Below, in pieces: positions 48,001 through 55,202 of a stretch of 64,000 nucleotides of DNA (position 1 is its first letter; every line of letters begins with the position of its first letter). The position numbers and the translations under genes are program-made. Source of the stretch: DATMRF01 sp035566435 (lineage in GTDB: Bacteria; Verrucomicrobiota; Verrucomicrobiia; Limisphaerales; UBA8199); NCBI GenBank assembly GCA_035566435.1, contig DATMRF010000089.1, positions 44,383 through 108,382 on the forward strand, in the 5' to 3' direction. The notes under the pieces were generated by a model that saw only the letters and a list, made by a program, of their open reading frames with translations, searched no databases and had not been told where the DNA came from.

Positions 48001-49797
48001 CGGCTTCCCCATTTCTCGCAGCCGAGCGAGTTGGCTGAAGCCGTCGCCGGCACGCTGGAGTGCCGCGATTTGCCGCTCGACCAGGAACCCTACTCCACCG
48101 CGCTGCAGATGGCGCAATTTCTCGACGGTTTCCCGCGTTACCCCAAAATGCATCCTTGCGGCCTGGTGCTCTCGCGCCAGGACATGGACGAAATCACCCC
48201 CTGCTTCATCTCCGCCAAGGGCTATCCCACCACCCATTTCGACATGGACTCCGTCGAAGCGGTGGGTCTGGTAAAAATGGATATCCTTGCCCAGGGTGGC
48301 CTGGCGGTTATGCGGGATGTGGCGGAAATGCGGGATTTCCATCTTCCCTCCACCGCCGGTCCTTTTGATGACTCGGAAATCTGGGACCTCATCTCCAGCG
48401 GCAGCGCCCGCGCCGTGCACCATATCGAAAGTCCCGCGATGATCTCCCTCTGCCGCATGTGCAATGTGCGCGACATCGGTACCCTCATCGCCATCGTCTC
48501 GGTCATCCGCCCCGGCGCGGCCAACGAATGCAGGAAAATGGAATTCGCCCGCCGTTACCAGAACCCCAGCCTCGTGCGCTATCCGCATCCCTCGCTCAAA
48601 CCGTGCCTCCACAGCACCTACGGCCTGGTCGTCTATGAAGAGCATATCCTCCAAATCTGCGAAGCCTTCGCCGGCCTGCCGCCCGGACGCGCCGACGTCC
48701 TCCGCCGCGCCCTGGGCAAAAACAAAACCGAACTGATCGACCAAATCCAAACTGAATTCGCCAGCTGCGCCCGCCGGCTCGGCCGCACCGAGAGCGAAAT
48801 TGACGAAGTCTGGAACCTGGTGGCCGGCTTCCGCGGTTATGCCTTTTGCAAAGCGCACAGCACCGCTTACGGCGTCGAAGCCTATCAATCCGCCTGGCTC
48901 AAACTCCACTATCCCGCCGAATTCATGGCCGCTGTCCTCACCAACGGCAAAGGCTTCTACAGCCCGCTCGTCTATATCCTCGAATGCCACCGCCTCGGCA
49001 TCCCTCTCCTGCCGCCGTCGGTCAATGAGCCTGGACCGAATTTCAGGGTGACGGGTCAAAAGAAAATCCGTGTGCCAGTCCTCTTGGTCAAGGGCCTGAC
49101 CGCCCGCACCAAAGACACCATCCTGCGCGAGCGCCCTCGCGGGCCATTCACTTCCCTCACCAATTTCTTTCTGCGCGTCCGGCCGCTGCCCGAAGAAATG
49201 GAGGCCCTCATCCGCGTCGGCGCCTTCGACGAATTCGGCCAGCCCCGCACCAGCCAATACTGGGAATTCAAAGGAAATGCGGAGTGCCAAAGCCAAATCA
49301 AAAATCAAAAATCAAAAATCAAAATTGGCCAACTCCAACTCCTCCCTCCCGCCGACTTCGACCGGCTGCCCACCGTCCCGCTGGTTGAACCCGGCCGTCT
49401 CGACCGCCTCCGGGCCGAAGAAGAACTTCTCGGCTACGCCGTGAGCGGCCATCCGCTCGAACTTTTCCCCGATATCGCCTGGGACACCTATTGCCCGGTC
49501 AACCGCCTGGGCCGGCATCTCGGCAAGCAAATCGTCACCTGCGGCCTGGTCATCGAGCAGCGCCTCTTCCACCAGGTCACCGGTGAACCGATGAAATTTA
49601 TCACCATCGCCGACCGGACCGGCGTCGTCGAAACCGAACTCTTCGCCAAAACCTACCAGTCCTACGGCCTGAACACCGTCCGGTACCGCGTCCTGGAAGT
49701 TACCGCCACGGTCGAACCGTTCGAAAACGGGCGTGGCCATACCTTGCGCGTCCTGCGGGCGGGCAAACCCAGAACGAAAGACAAAGCCGCGCCCTAA
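45007..49797 (+). CDS. Y-family (DinB/ImuB-like) - C-family (DnaE2-like) polymerase fusion
   Basis: One frame of 1,596 codons. Residues 1 to about 392 are a Y-family polymerase with intact metal sites (HLDADAFFASVE at 9, SIDEGYFDL at about 102) and HhH and little-finger regions. From about 454 on comes DnaE: PHP domain (LNVHSYYSFLDS; the first His of HxH is Asn), polymerase Asp motifs PDIDVDFPHDR at about 937 and GLVKMDILAQGG at about 1085, and a C-terminal OB fold at about 1505-1592. ImuB proteins usually lack catalytic acids; this one keeps them. Four repeat-encoded inserts lie at about 394-453, 547-633, 682-738 and 1428-1440. The ATG at 45007 is preferred to the TTG at 45001. Confidence 0.93.
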   Translation: MSFPRSIVHLDADAFFASVEQAADPRLRGQPIAVGGEKRGIIASASYEARKFGIYTPMPTTMARRLCPRLILLPGDFDKYELFSRLMFSYAYDFTPDVEIGSIDEGYFDLTGTRQPAVGIAQTIRRAIRQSLKLPVSEGIAGNKLVSQIASKLKKPSAFEVVANGGEAEFLSPLANKWLPGVGPQTAGQLNAAGLAFIGQIAQTPIDLLNLLVGSPAPQLRRFALGIDERPLIPVRAPAKSYGEQETFAADTTDEPFLEATLRRMADKLMAKVREDGKSIRTLTVKVRYNDMDEEQASESLNEPTDLETDLYARTSALLRKAWRRRVSLRLVSLKLSNIYDGRFRSGLALDVTDRRHTAQQRLAGTVDELRQKFGRAVLLRGHDFMLRAKGGRGEEPGDGGERAESREKKAENRKQKTVIRSQRAEDGNPRTEASHQESGKSKIKNQKSKTQCVPLNVHSYYSFLDSTLSIKAIIDLAKRHELPAIALTDRNNLHGAVEFAQAAAEAGIKPIIGAELDWDGRRVCLYVQNQTGYQNLCRILNAMAAQEQRPETRNQRSAVRNQRSERSNASAQESQFAIFNSQFPILNSALEQSLPTNGRDAFHRVPDPLRKNGDAGGTRPYQIVPGPHAGGFAPPILLTSAATIQNFTDGLLAVSPSAELAQFFPGRFYLEISSLDAYENARRQSTNPPLHHSITPSLHHSATPSLSPPTNPPIHQSTNPSIHPSTNPSIHHRSAPLPCVASFPVHYELPSDRWKYNIVQSIRTLTLLRQPHPQKRLAGDYHFRPAAEMRELFAAHPELLAHSLEIADRCAFTFSLGKPQFPSYPPPDGSTPAAFLRRLVMDGLQRRYPDEHARLRPQLEEELAIIMEVGYEEYFLVMWGILQECRQRGIEWITRGSAADSLACYCLEISGVCPIRFDLYFRRFLNKERMALNKLPDIDVDFPHDRKDDVIDLIFEKYGPARAAVVGGFSTFQSRSAFAEVAKVLGVSEYQVRRLTERLPHFSQPSELAEAVAGTLECRDLPLDQEPYSTALQMAQFLDGFPRYPKMHPCGLVLSRQDMDEITPCFISAKGYPTTHFDMDSVEAVGLVKMDILAQGGLAVMRDVAEMRDFHLPSTAGPFDDSEIWDLISSGSARAVHHIESPAMISLCRMCNVRDIGTLIAIVSVIRPGAANECRKMEFARRYQNPSLVRYPHPSLKPCLHSTYGLVVYEEHILQICEAFAGLPPGRADVLRRALGKNKTELIDQIQTEFASCARRLGRTESEIDEVWNLVAGFRGYAFCKAHSTAYGVEAYQSAWLKLHYPAEFMAAVLTNGKGFYSPLVYILECHRLGIPLLPPSVNEPGPNFRVTGQKKIRVPVLLVKGLTARTKDTILRERPRGPFTSLTNFFLRVRPLPEEMEALIRVGAFDEFGQPRTSQYWEFKGNAECQSQIKNQKSKIKIGQLQLLPPADFDRLPTVPLVEPGRLDRLRAEEELLGYAVSGHPLELFPDIAWDTYCPVNRLGRHLGKQIVTCGLVIEQRLFHQVTGEPMKFITIADRTGVVETELFAKTYQSYGLNTVRYRVLEVTATVEPFENGRGHTLRVLRAGKPRTKDKAAP
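46186..46365 (+). repeat. In-frame repeat insert A of the polymerase fusion
   Basis: Between the Y-family and DnaE parts: GGGGAGAGAGGGCGGAG, AGAAAACAGAAAACAGAAAA and CAAAAATCAAAAATCAAAAA words, translated as a basic, disordered linker (ENRKQKTVIRSQRAED, KSKIKNQKSKTQ). Confidence 0.8.
46645..46905 (+). repeat. In-frame repeat insert B of the polymerase fusion, with palindrome
   Basis: Inside the PHP region: CAGCGGTCAGCGGTCAG words, ATTTTCAATTCTCAATTTCC words and the largest GGTAGGG palindrome in the window (46801-46827 against 46846-46873, about 27 bp with a single 1-nt indel). About 87 codons, all open. Confidence 0.85.
47050..47220 (+). repeat. In-frame repeat insert C of the polymerase fusion
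   Basis: CACTCCATCACTCCATCACT and AATCCACCAATCCACTAATC words, translated as His/Pro/Ser/Thr-rich sequence (SITPSLHHSATPS, HQSTNPSIHPSTN). It resembles the tail of the protein at 16240. Confidence 0.85.
49289..49325 (+). repeat. In-frame repeat insert D of the polymerase fusion
   Basis: AAATCAAAAATCAAAAATC words giving SQIKNQKSKIKIG near residue 1430. They are followed directly by QLQLLP, which could be a clamp-binding-like motif (inference). Confidence 0.75.
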
Positions 49798-49879
49798 GGT
49801 TCAACTCGCTTTTTCTCAGAACCCGGGTAAATTAGGTCGCTGGATGGCATCGATTAAAAAACCTACAAAAGGATAACGC

Positions 49880-50254
49880 ATGAAGAGCAAAGTTGTTTTC
49901 AAGACCGCAACCGTAACCCTGAGCCTGGGCGCGCTGCTCGGGCTGCAACACCTTACCCTCGCCGCTGATGAGAAAGCCGCTACCCAGAGCCTCACGGGCG
50001 AGGTGGTTGATCTGATGTGTTATCTCGACCATGGCGCCAAGGGCGAGAAACACAAAGGTTGCGCCGAAAAATGCATCAAAAGCGGCGGCCCGGTTGGCCT
50101 GCTCAGCGGCGAGCAACTTTACCTGGTGATCGGCGAGCACAAACCGATCAATGACGACCTCGCTTCGAAAGCCGCCCAGACGGTCACCCTCAAGGGCAAA
50201 GTTGTCGAGCGCAACGGAATGAAAATGCTGGAAAACGCGGAACTCGAAAAATAG
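49880..50254 (+). CDS. Small periplasmic Cys/His protein of unknown function
   Basis: 124 residues. A signal peptide (VFKTATVTLSLGALLGLQHL) ends near TLAADE; the mature part starts TGEVVDLMCYLDHGAKGEK and has HKGCAEKCIKSGGPVGLL. The Cys/His cluster (C..H..H..C..C) could bind a metal, but it is not CxxCH. I have no firm family name. A good ribosome site (AAAAGGA) lies 6 nt before the ATG. A strong terminator follows at 50281. The next gene is a membrane protein that may be functionally linked. Confidence 0.7.
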   Translation: MKSKVVFKTATVTLSLGALLGLQHLTLAADEKAATQSLTGEVVDLMCYLDHGAKGEKHKGCAEKCIKSGGPVGLLSGEQLYLVIGEHKPINDDLASKAAQTVTLKGKVVERNGMKMLENAELEK

Positions 50255-50280
50255 GCCCTGTTCGCGGTAAAATCTCGTAC

Positions 50281-50312
50281 GGCCGCGCTCGTTGGGGGCG
50301 CGGCCTTTTTTT
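50281..50312 (+). terminator. Rho-independent terminator
   Basis: GGCCGCGC (50281-50288) pairs with GCGCGGCC (50298-50305), followed by seven T (50306-50312). It ends the 49880 gene. Its T-run directly touches the ATG at 50313 of the next gene. Confidence 0.88.
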
Positions 50313-50801
50313 ATGAGCCGGCTGCTTCAGCAACCTGAATACGTCCACACGCTCATCAACCATTTCCCCCTGGTGGGCCTGTTCATCTCCATGCTCGCCC
50401 TGGCCGGCGCCCTCGTGCTGCGGAACCGTCCGGCGACCTTGTTCGGCCTGGGCTTGCTGGCGTTGTTAGCCCTATCGGTCTGGCCCGTCGCGCATTTTGG
50501 CGAAGCCGGGTACGACCGCGTGCTCTCGATGTCCGACGATGCGGGCCAGGCCTTTCTAAAGTACCACGGACACCTGGCTGATCGATGGGCTTTCCTGTAT
50601 TACGTCACCGCCGCCGTCGGTGGGCTCGGCGTCGGCTTGACCCGGAAATGGCCGCGTCTGCTGAACCCGATTTCGATTCTCTCGCTGGTTCTCGCCGCTG
50701 CCAGCCTGACCGCCGGCATCTTCATCGCCCATGCCGGCGGCGAAATCCGCCACCGCGAATTCCGCTCCAGCCCGCCGCCGGCTTCAACCGACCAACCATA
50801 A
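50313..50801 (+). CDS. Four-helix membrane protein (DUF2231-like)
   Basis: 162 residues with four membrane helices: LVGLFISMLALAGALVL, LFGLGLLALLALSVWPVA, FLYYVTAAVGGLGVGLT and SILSLVLAAASLTAGIFIA. Conserved His occur at HTLINHFP near the N-terminus and at FIAHAGGEIRHREF near the C-terminus, the latter typical of DUF2231-like redox membrane proteins. The first ATG of this frame directly follows a terminator, so the leader must be unusual. Pairing with a periplasmic Cys/His protein suggests an electron-transfer or metal role, but this is speculative. Confidence 0.65.
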   Translation: MSRLLQQPEYVHTLINHFPLVGLFISMLALAGALVLRNRPATLFGLGLLALLALSVWPVAHFGEAGYDRVLSMSDDAGQAFLKYHGHLADRWAFLYYVTAAVGGLGVGLTRKWPRLLNPISILSLVLAAASLTAGIFIAHAGGEIRHREFRSSPPPASTDQP

Positions 50802-50813
50802 AGCACACCGCGC

Positions 50814-50862
50814 CACGTTTCACGTTTCACGTTTCACGTTTTAACGCTCTAACGTTTCAACA
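50814..50862. repeat. Word-type repeat, TTTCACGTTTTAACG family
   Basis: CGTTTCACGTTTCACGTTTC followed by TTTTAACGCTCTAACG; the same words stand at 44875-44998 and, on the other strand, at 1677-1740. It fills most of the gap before the TIM-barrel gene. Confidence 0.7.
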
Positions 50863-50915
50863 GCGCGAGGTTTGCAGTAGCTTTCCCCTGCCGTTCCCTC
50901 TATAAAAACCACGTT

Positions 50916-51809
50916 ATGAAACTCAATCGTCGCGAATTCCTTGCCGTCTCCGCCGCCACCGGTGTCATCGGTTCCGTTGCGCCGGTCGCCAGTGCTTTCC
51001 CCTTCCCTGACCCGTCCAAGAAAGCCCGCCTCCGGCTTTCCTGCCAGGAAGGCGTCGCCCCCGGCAAGACCCTCGGCGAAAAACTAGACTTTCTTGAGGA
51101 GCTCGGATTCGAAGGCTTTGAACCGGGCGGCCGCGGATTGTCCAAGCGGATCGAGGAACTCCCAAAGGCACTTCAGGGACGCAAAATCAAAATCAGTGCC
51201 ATCTGCGCGGGCTTCGACGGCTGCATCATTTCCGAGCAGGAGAAGGTTCGCCAAACGGCGATGGACAGCATGAAGGAGATCGTCACGGCCACCGGCGCGC
51301 TGGGCTCAACCGGCATGATCATGGTCCCTGCTTTCAACAACCAGACCAAGCTCGGTTGTCAGGAATCGCGCGAGCTCCTCATCAAAACGCTCCCCGAGCT
51401 CGGCGAGCACGCTCAAAAAGCCGGCACGCGCGTGCTGCTCGAACCGCTTAATCGCCGCGAATGCTATTTCCTCCGTTTGCTCGCCGATGGGGCGGCGATT
51501 TGCCGCGACGTGAACAGTCCCGGCATCTGCCTCATGGGCGACTTCTGGCACATGACCTGGGAAGAACCCAGCGACACCGCCGCGTTCCTCGCGGGCGCGA
51601 AATATGTTCACCACGTTCACATGGCCAGCCGCCAGCATCGCAAGATGCCCGGCGAAGACGAGAACGACAACTACGTGGATGGCTTCCGCGGACTGAAAAT
51701 GATCGGCTACCAGGACTTCGTCAGCTTCGAATGCGGGTGCAAAGGCGACAGCCGCAAAGCTCTTCCCGCAGCCGCCAAGCTCCTGAGGGAACAGTGGGAA
51801 ATGGCGTAG
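50916..51809 (+). CDS. TAT-exported TIM-barrel isomerase (hydroxypyruvate-isomerase-like)
   Basis: A 297-residue sugar phosphate isomerase/epimerase-family protein. A twin-arginine signal (NRREFLAVSAATGVIGS) is followed by a TIM barrel whose metal site can be placed: Glu in VLLEPLNRRECYF, Asp/His in CLMGDFWHM, His in YVHHVHMASRQHR and Glu in FVSFECGCKG. These are the ligands of xylose-isomerase-like/Hyi enzymes. Exported forms are widespread in Verrucomicrobia and Planctomycetes, usually together with Gfo/Idh/MocA proteins. The ATG at 50916 starts the signal. Confidence 0.87.
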   Translation: MKLNRREFLAVSAATGVIGSVAPVASAFPFPDPSKKARLRLSCQEGVAPGKTLGEKLDFLEELGFEGFEPGGRGLSKRIEELPKALQGRKIKISAICAGFDGCIISEQEKVRQTAMDSMKEIVTATGALGSTGMIMVPAFNNQTKLGCQESRELLIKTLPELGEHAQKAGTRVLLEPLNRRECYFLRLLADGAAICRDVNSPGICLMGDFWHMTWEEPSDTAAFLAGAKYVHHVHMASRQHRKMPGEDENDNYVDGFRGLKMIGYQDFVSFECGCKGDSRKALPAAAKLLREQWEMA

Positions 51810-51834
51810 GGCCTTGACGCCTCCCGCTTCCCTC

Positions 51835-52563
51835 TCATCTCCACAGCCACGTCAGCAGCGGCGCAACCGCCAGGCTTGGCAGGTAATCTGCAAGCTCGAT
51901 TCGCTTCAGCCCGAGCATCACGAGTGCGACCGAGAAGATGAGCAGACCGCCCGCCGCGTTCACGGGAGCGAGCAGGTCGTGCGCGCTTAGAAAGGGCTCC
52001 AGAAGGCGCTCGCACACCAATGTGAGCGTCCCTTGAACCGCCAGCACCGGCACTGCAGACAGCAAGACTCCCCGGCCGAAGAGCGAGACGAATCCCATCG
52101 CGGCGAGGCCGTCGATGACTGCTTTCACGCCCAGGGCGTAAAAGTCCCGCGATAGTGACAGGCCCTCTTGAATAGAGCCGAGAATTCCAAGCGGCGCGGC
52201 GCAGAACAGCGCCGTGCAGGTTTTGAAGCCCTCACTAAACCTATGGGGAGCGTCAGGGGTCGCATTGGCAATCCGGTCGCGCGCCTGCCGGCCAAGCCAA
52301 TTAGACATCCTCTGCAGTTGCAACAGCCGCCCGGTGAGCTTGCCGAGCGTCAGGGCGAGGAGAACGATCAGGAACTGCTTGAGCACGTGCGTGAACGAAC
52401 CGCTGAAGCTCAGCCACGTGAGCCTTAAGCCACAGAACACGGTGGCGGCCGCAAGCGTCACTTTGAAAAACGATTCATTGGCGGCCGAAAGCGATTTGCG
52501 GCCCGCCAGGCCAACACAACCGCCAACCAGGATCCCGGCCACGTTCAGAATCGTTCCGATCAT
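51835..52563 (-). CDS. DUF554 membrane protein
   Basis: A 242-residue integral membrane protein with about six to seven helices: MIGTILNVAGILVGGCVG, LKQFLIVLLALTLGKLTG, FCAAPLGILGSIQEGLS (a conserved DUF554 stretch), ALGVKAVIDGLAAMGFVS and the C-terminal LLIFSVALVMLGLKRIELAD. The function of DUF554 is unknown; a transporter has been guessed. The ATG at 52563 is taken because the family starts MIGTI.N. It is divergent from the aminotransferase gene. Confidence 0.88.
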   Translation of the reverse strand: MIGTILNVAGILVGGCVGLAGRKSLSAANESFFKVTLAAATVFCGLRLTWLSFSGSFTHVLKQFLIVLLALTLGKLTGRLLQLQRMSNWLGRQARDRIANATPDAPHRFSEGFKTCTALFCAAPLGILGSIQEGLSLSRDFYALGVKAVIDGLAAMGFVSLFGRGVLLSAVPVLAVQGTLTLVCERLLEPFLSAHDLLAPVNAAGGLLIFSVALVMLGLKRIELADYLPSLAVAPLLTWLWR

Positions 52564-52654
52564 CGCGCGGGAGCATAGATTCAACGGAACGTGTTCAAAG
52601 CTAAAAGTTAGCCGTGTCCATTCGGGTCAACCTGTGGTTAACTCCCGCGGTCCT

Positions 52655-54019
52655 ATGGGCAAAGAATTCAGCATCACGCCGCGGCCCGTTCCGCGCGTCG
52701 AGACGAAATTCCGGCGGATCGTGACGCCGTTGCCGCACCCGGACTCCCTGGCCACCCTCGAGAAGCTGCGCCGCTTCGAGCCGCAATCGATGCGGGGCCA
52801 GCCGCCGGTGGTATGGGAGCGGGCAGAAGACATCTTTATCTATGACAGGTACGGCAACTGCTGGCTGGATTGGAGCAGCGGCGTGCTGGTGGCCAATTCG
52901 GGCCATGGAGCGCCGGAAGTGCGCCAGGCCATCACCAACCAAGTGCGTAGCGGCCTGCTGCACAATTATGTTTTCCCAAGCGAGGAACGCGCGACGCTCG
53001 TGGAAACACTGGTCAGATTGGCCCCGCCGGGTCTGGAGAAAGTGTTCCTGCTGACCACCGGTTCTGAAGCCGCTGAATGTGCGCTCAAGCTAGCCCGCGC
53101 GGACGGCATCCGAAGAGGCGGCACGAAGAAGATTGGGCTCATCGGAGCCGAGCGAGGCTTCCACGGCCGGACGCTCGGAGCCCAGCAAGCCGGCGGCATT
53201 CCCGGGCAAAAGGGTTGGATCGTAAACGAAGACCCCGCCATCGTGCAGGTCCCCTTCCCCGACGGTTACTGGACCGAGGACACGAGCTTCGAGCTGTTCC
53301 TGCGGACACTCGACCAGAAGGGCATGCGCCCGGAAGAGGTCGCGGGGGTCATGTTCGAGACCTACCAGGGAGTGGGCCCTGACTTTGCCCCGGTGGAGTA
53401 CATTCGCCAACTAGCGGACTGGTGCAAGACCAATGGCGCGTTGTTGATCTTCGACGAAGTGCAGTCCGGATTCGGGCGCACCGGTAAGTTCTGGGCTTTC
53501 GAACATTACGGCGTCGTTCCGGATCTCATCTGTTGCGGCAAAGGCATCAGCAGTTCGCTGCCGATTTCGGCGGTCATCGGCCGAGCCGAGATCATGGACC
53601 AATTCCCGCCCGGCTCCATGACCAGCACGCATACCGGCAACCCGGTCTGCTGCGCCGCCGCGCAAGCCAACCTGGACAAGATCGTTTCTGAAAACCTGAC
53701 CGCCAACGCCGCGCGGATGGGAGTGCTCCTGGAAGCAGGCTTGCGCGAGCTTCAGCAGCGGCACCCTGACGTGATCGGCCATTATAGTTGCCGGGGCCTG
53801 GTCGGTGGGTTGCAGATGACTAAACCGGGCAAGAAGCAACCCGACCACGACCTGGCCCATAGCGTCATCGAGCGCTGTTTCCACAAGGGCCTGTTGTTTT
53901 TCGCGCCGGTGGGAGCGTGGGGCCAAACCGTGAAGATCGCCCCCCCGCTGACGATCAGCGAAGAGGCAGTGCGCGAGGGCCTCGCCGTGCTCGGGGAGGC
54001 CGTAGCTGAGGCGCTTTGA
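52655..54019 (+). CDS. Class III aminotransferase (PLP)
   Basis: A 454-residue fold type I PLP enzyme of the GabT/ornithine aminotransferase class. Features: LDWSSGVLVANSGH, TTGSEAAECALKLAR (phosphate-binding), FHGRTLGAQQ, FDEVQSGFGRTGKFW with the PLP-binding Asp, and the Schiff-base Lys in CCGKGISSSLPIS. The omega-amino donor cannot be read from sequence. The ATG at 52655 begins the family match; the longer frame overlaps the divergent DUF554 gene. The last residues (EAVAEAL) appear to have been cut by a palindromic repeat: a second, in-frame version of the end is found at 54067-54090. Confidence 0.9.
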   Translation: MGKEFSITPRPVPRVETKFRRIVTPLPHPDSLATLEKLRRFEPQSMRGQPPVVWERAEDIFIYDRYGNCWLDWSSGVLVANSGHGAPEVRQAITNQVRSGLLHNYVFPSEERATLVETLVRLAPPGLEKVFLLTTGSEAAECALKLARADGIRRGGTKKIGLIGAERGFHGRTLGAQQAGGIPGQKGWIVNEDPAIVQVPFPDGYWTEDTSFELFLRTLDQKGMRPEEVAGVMFETYQGVGPDFAPVEYIRQLADWCKTNGALLIFDEVQSGFGRTGKFWAFEHYGVVPDLICCGKGISSSLPISAVIGRAEIMDQFPPGSMTSTHTGNPVCCAAAQANLDKIVSENLTANAARMGVLLEAGLRELQQRHPDVIGHYSCRGLVGGLQMTKPGKKQPDHDLAHSVIERCFHKGLLFFAPVGAWGQTVKIAPPLTISEEAVREGLAVLGEAVAEAL

Positions 54020-54090
54020 TGGTAGGGCGCGTTGTCCTCAACGCGCCGCGTCTGGCAGTTCCCGGTGAGGCCGTAGCCGAGGCGCTGGCC
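53996..54090. repeat. GGTAGGG palindrome flanked by 20-bp direct repeats
   Basis: The palindrome (GGCGCGTTG 54026-54034, CAACGCGCC 54039-54047) is bracketed by GAGGCCGTAGCTGAGGCGCT (53996-54015) and the same with one change at 54067-54086. The right copy would extend the aminotransferase by Ala-Gly before a stop. This looks like an insertion that duplicated the end of the gene. Confidence 0.7.
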
Positions 54091-54096
54091 GGATGA

Positions 54097-54930
54097 TCAA
54101 ATCTGCGAATAGGAGGTCGGCACGAGGAAGCGGTTGTAGATTTTCGAAACCGTGTCCGCGTATTGCGGGTCATTCTTGAGTTTGTTCCAGACCGCGTGGC
54201 TGCCGAAAGCAGCCCAGTGCTTTTTGTGCGCCTCCTCGTCTTCGGCGGAGAGCATATAAGTCAAATGCGGCAGATTGGGCCCGGTAAGCGCCTGCCCAAA
54301 GAAAATCGGCCCGAGGCCCACTTCGTGCATCGTCTCGATCTCGCCCGAGTTAAACATGTCCACTTTCTTTTGCGCTTTGACCTCGCCATAGCTCTCATAG
54401 GTACGAATCTCGAACATGCGCGCTTTCTTTTCGCGGGAATAGGTTGGCAGCTCCAGTTTGGGCATTCCCGCGAACGCGAGCATCAGCCAACTGTCGATTC
54501 GCTCGAACGCGGGGTTCGACTTGGGCGTTTGCAGATACTCCGCGCCGGCTTTCTGGTATTCGGCGTCCTGGTTCAGCCGGAAGCCGGCGCTGGCGAACGA
54601 TTCCACCGAAGGATGCGGGATCAGCACAAGGACGCTGGAGGAGTCCCTGACCTCGGTGGCGGCGGGCGTGCCCGTGCGCTCTTGTTGCACGAAGACGCCC
54701 ACCGACCTGATGCCGAGGCGGTTCCAGGCGGGGATGGCCGCCTTCTCGAGGTAATTGTCGAGCAGGTCGTGGTTGGCGCCGGTCTTCAGCCGGTAGGCCC
54801 GCAATTCGTAGTAGTCGCGGCCCGCGCCGCCGGTTGACTCTGCTGCCGCCGCGACGCCGAGGCTCGCGGTACCCAGTCCGGTCAGGGTGGAAGCTGTCAG
54901 TGAAGTTTTGAGGAAGTCGCGTCGTTTCAT
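54097..54930 (-). CDS. TAT-exported NIPSNAP-family protein
   Basis: A 277-residue protein: twin-arginine signal (KRRDFLKTSLTASTLTGLG), then two ferredoxin-like NIPSNAP domains (YYELRAYRLKTGANHDLLDN at about 40 and MFEIRTYESYGEVKAQKKVD at about 165). NIPSNAP domains are dimeric alpha/beta barrels of unclear chemistry; exported versions are common in Planctomycetes and Verrucomicrobia. The ATG at 54930 starts the signal. It converges with the aminotransferase; a palindromic repeat lies between them. Confidence 0.87.
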   Translation of the reverse strand: MKRRDFLKTSLTASTLTGLGTASLGVAAAAESTGGAGRDYYELRAYRLKTGANHDLLDNYLEKAAIPAWNRLGIRSVGVFVQQERTGTPAATEVRDSSSVLVLIPHPSVESFASAGFRLNQDAEYQKAGAEYLQTPKSNPAFERIDSWLMLAFAGMPKLELPTYSREKKARMFEIRTYESYGEVKAQKKVDMFNSGEIETMHEVGLGPIFFGQALTGPNLPHLTYMLSAEDEEAHKKHWAAFGSHAVWNKLKNDPQYADTVSKIYNRFLVPTSYSQI

Positions 54931-55037
54931 TTTGGATTCAGGTTTGGGCGAAGACCCGCCCGGTTCATAACGTTGCCGAGATCTAGCGAAAAATCCCGGG
55001 AAAAGAAACCACGAATTCTACGAATCCCACCGCCGAA

Positions 55038-55158
55038 CGTATCGCAGGCTTCCAAGCCTGCCGTATCGCAGGTTTCCAAACCTGCTGGCGCTTCGCAAGG
55101 TTCCACGCTCCGCCGACTTGGAAGTCGGCGATACAGCAGGCTTGGAAGCCTGCGCTAC
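55038..55158. repeat. Composite palindrome, CGCAGG family
   Basis: CGCAGGCTTCCAAGCCTG (about 55043-55060), CGCAGGTTTCCAAACCTG (about 55067-55084), GCCGACTTGGAAGTCGGC (55112-55129) and GCAGGCTTGGAAGCCTGC (about 55136-55153). The order of units is the same as at 14178-14297, with outer arms inverted. It occupies most of the gap between the NIPSNAP and acyl-CoA synthetase genes; the rest (54931-55037) shows only ACGAATTCTACGAATCC words. Confidence 0.78.
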
Positions 55159-55202
55159 GGGCACTGCCGTACCAACGCTTTCGAGGGAATGAAATCTGTG
55201 GC

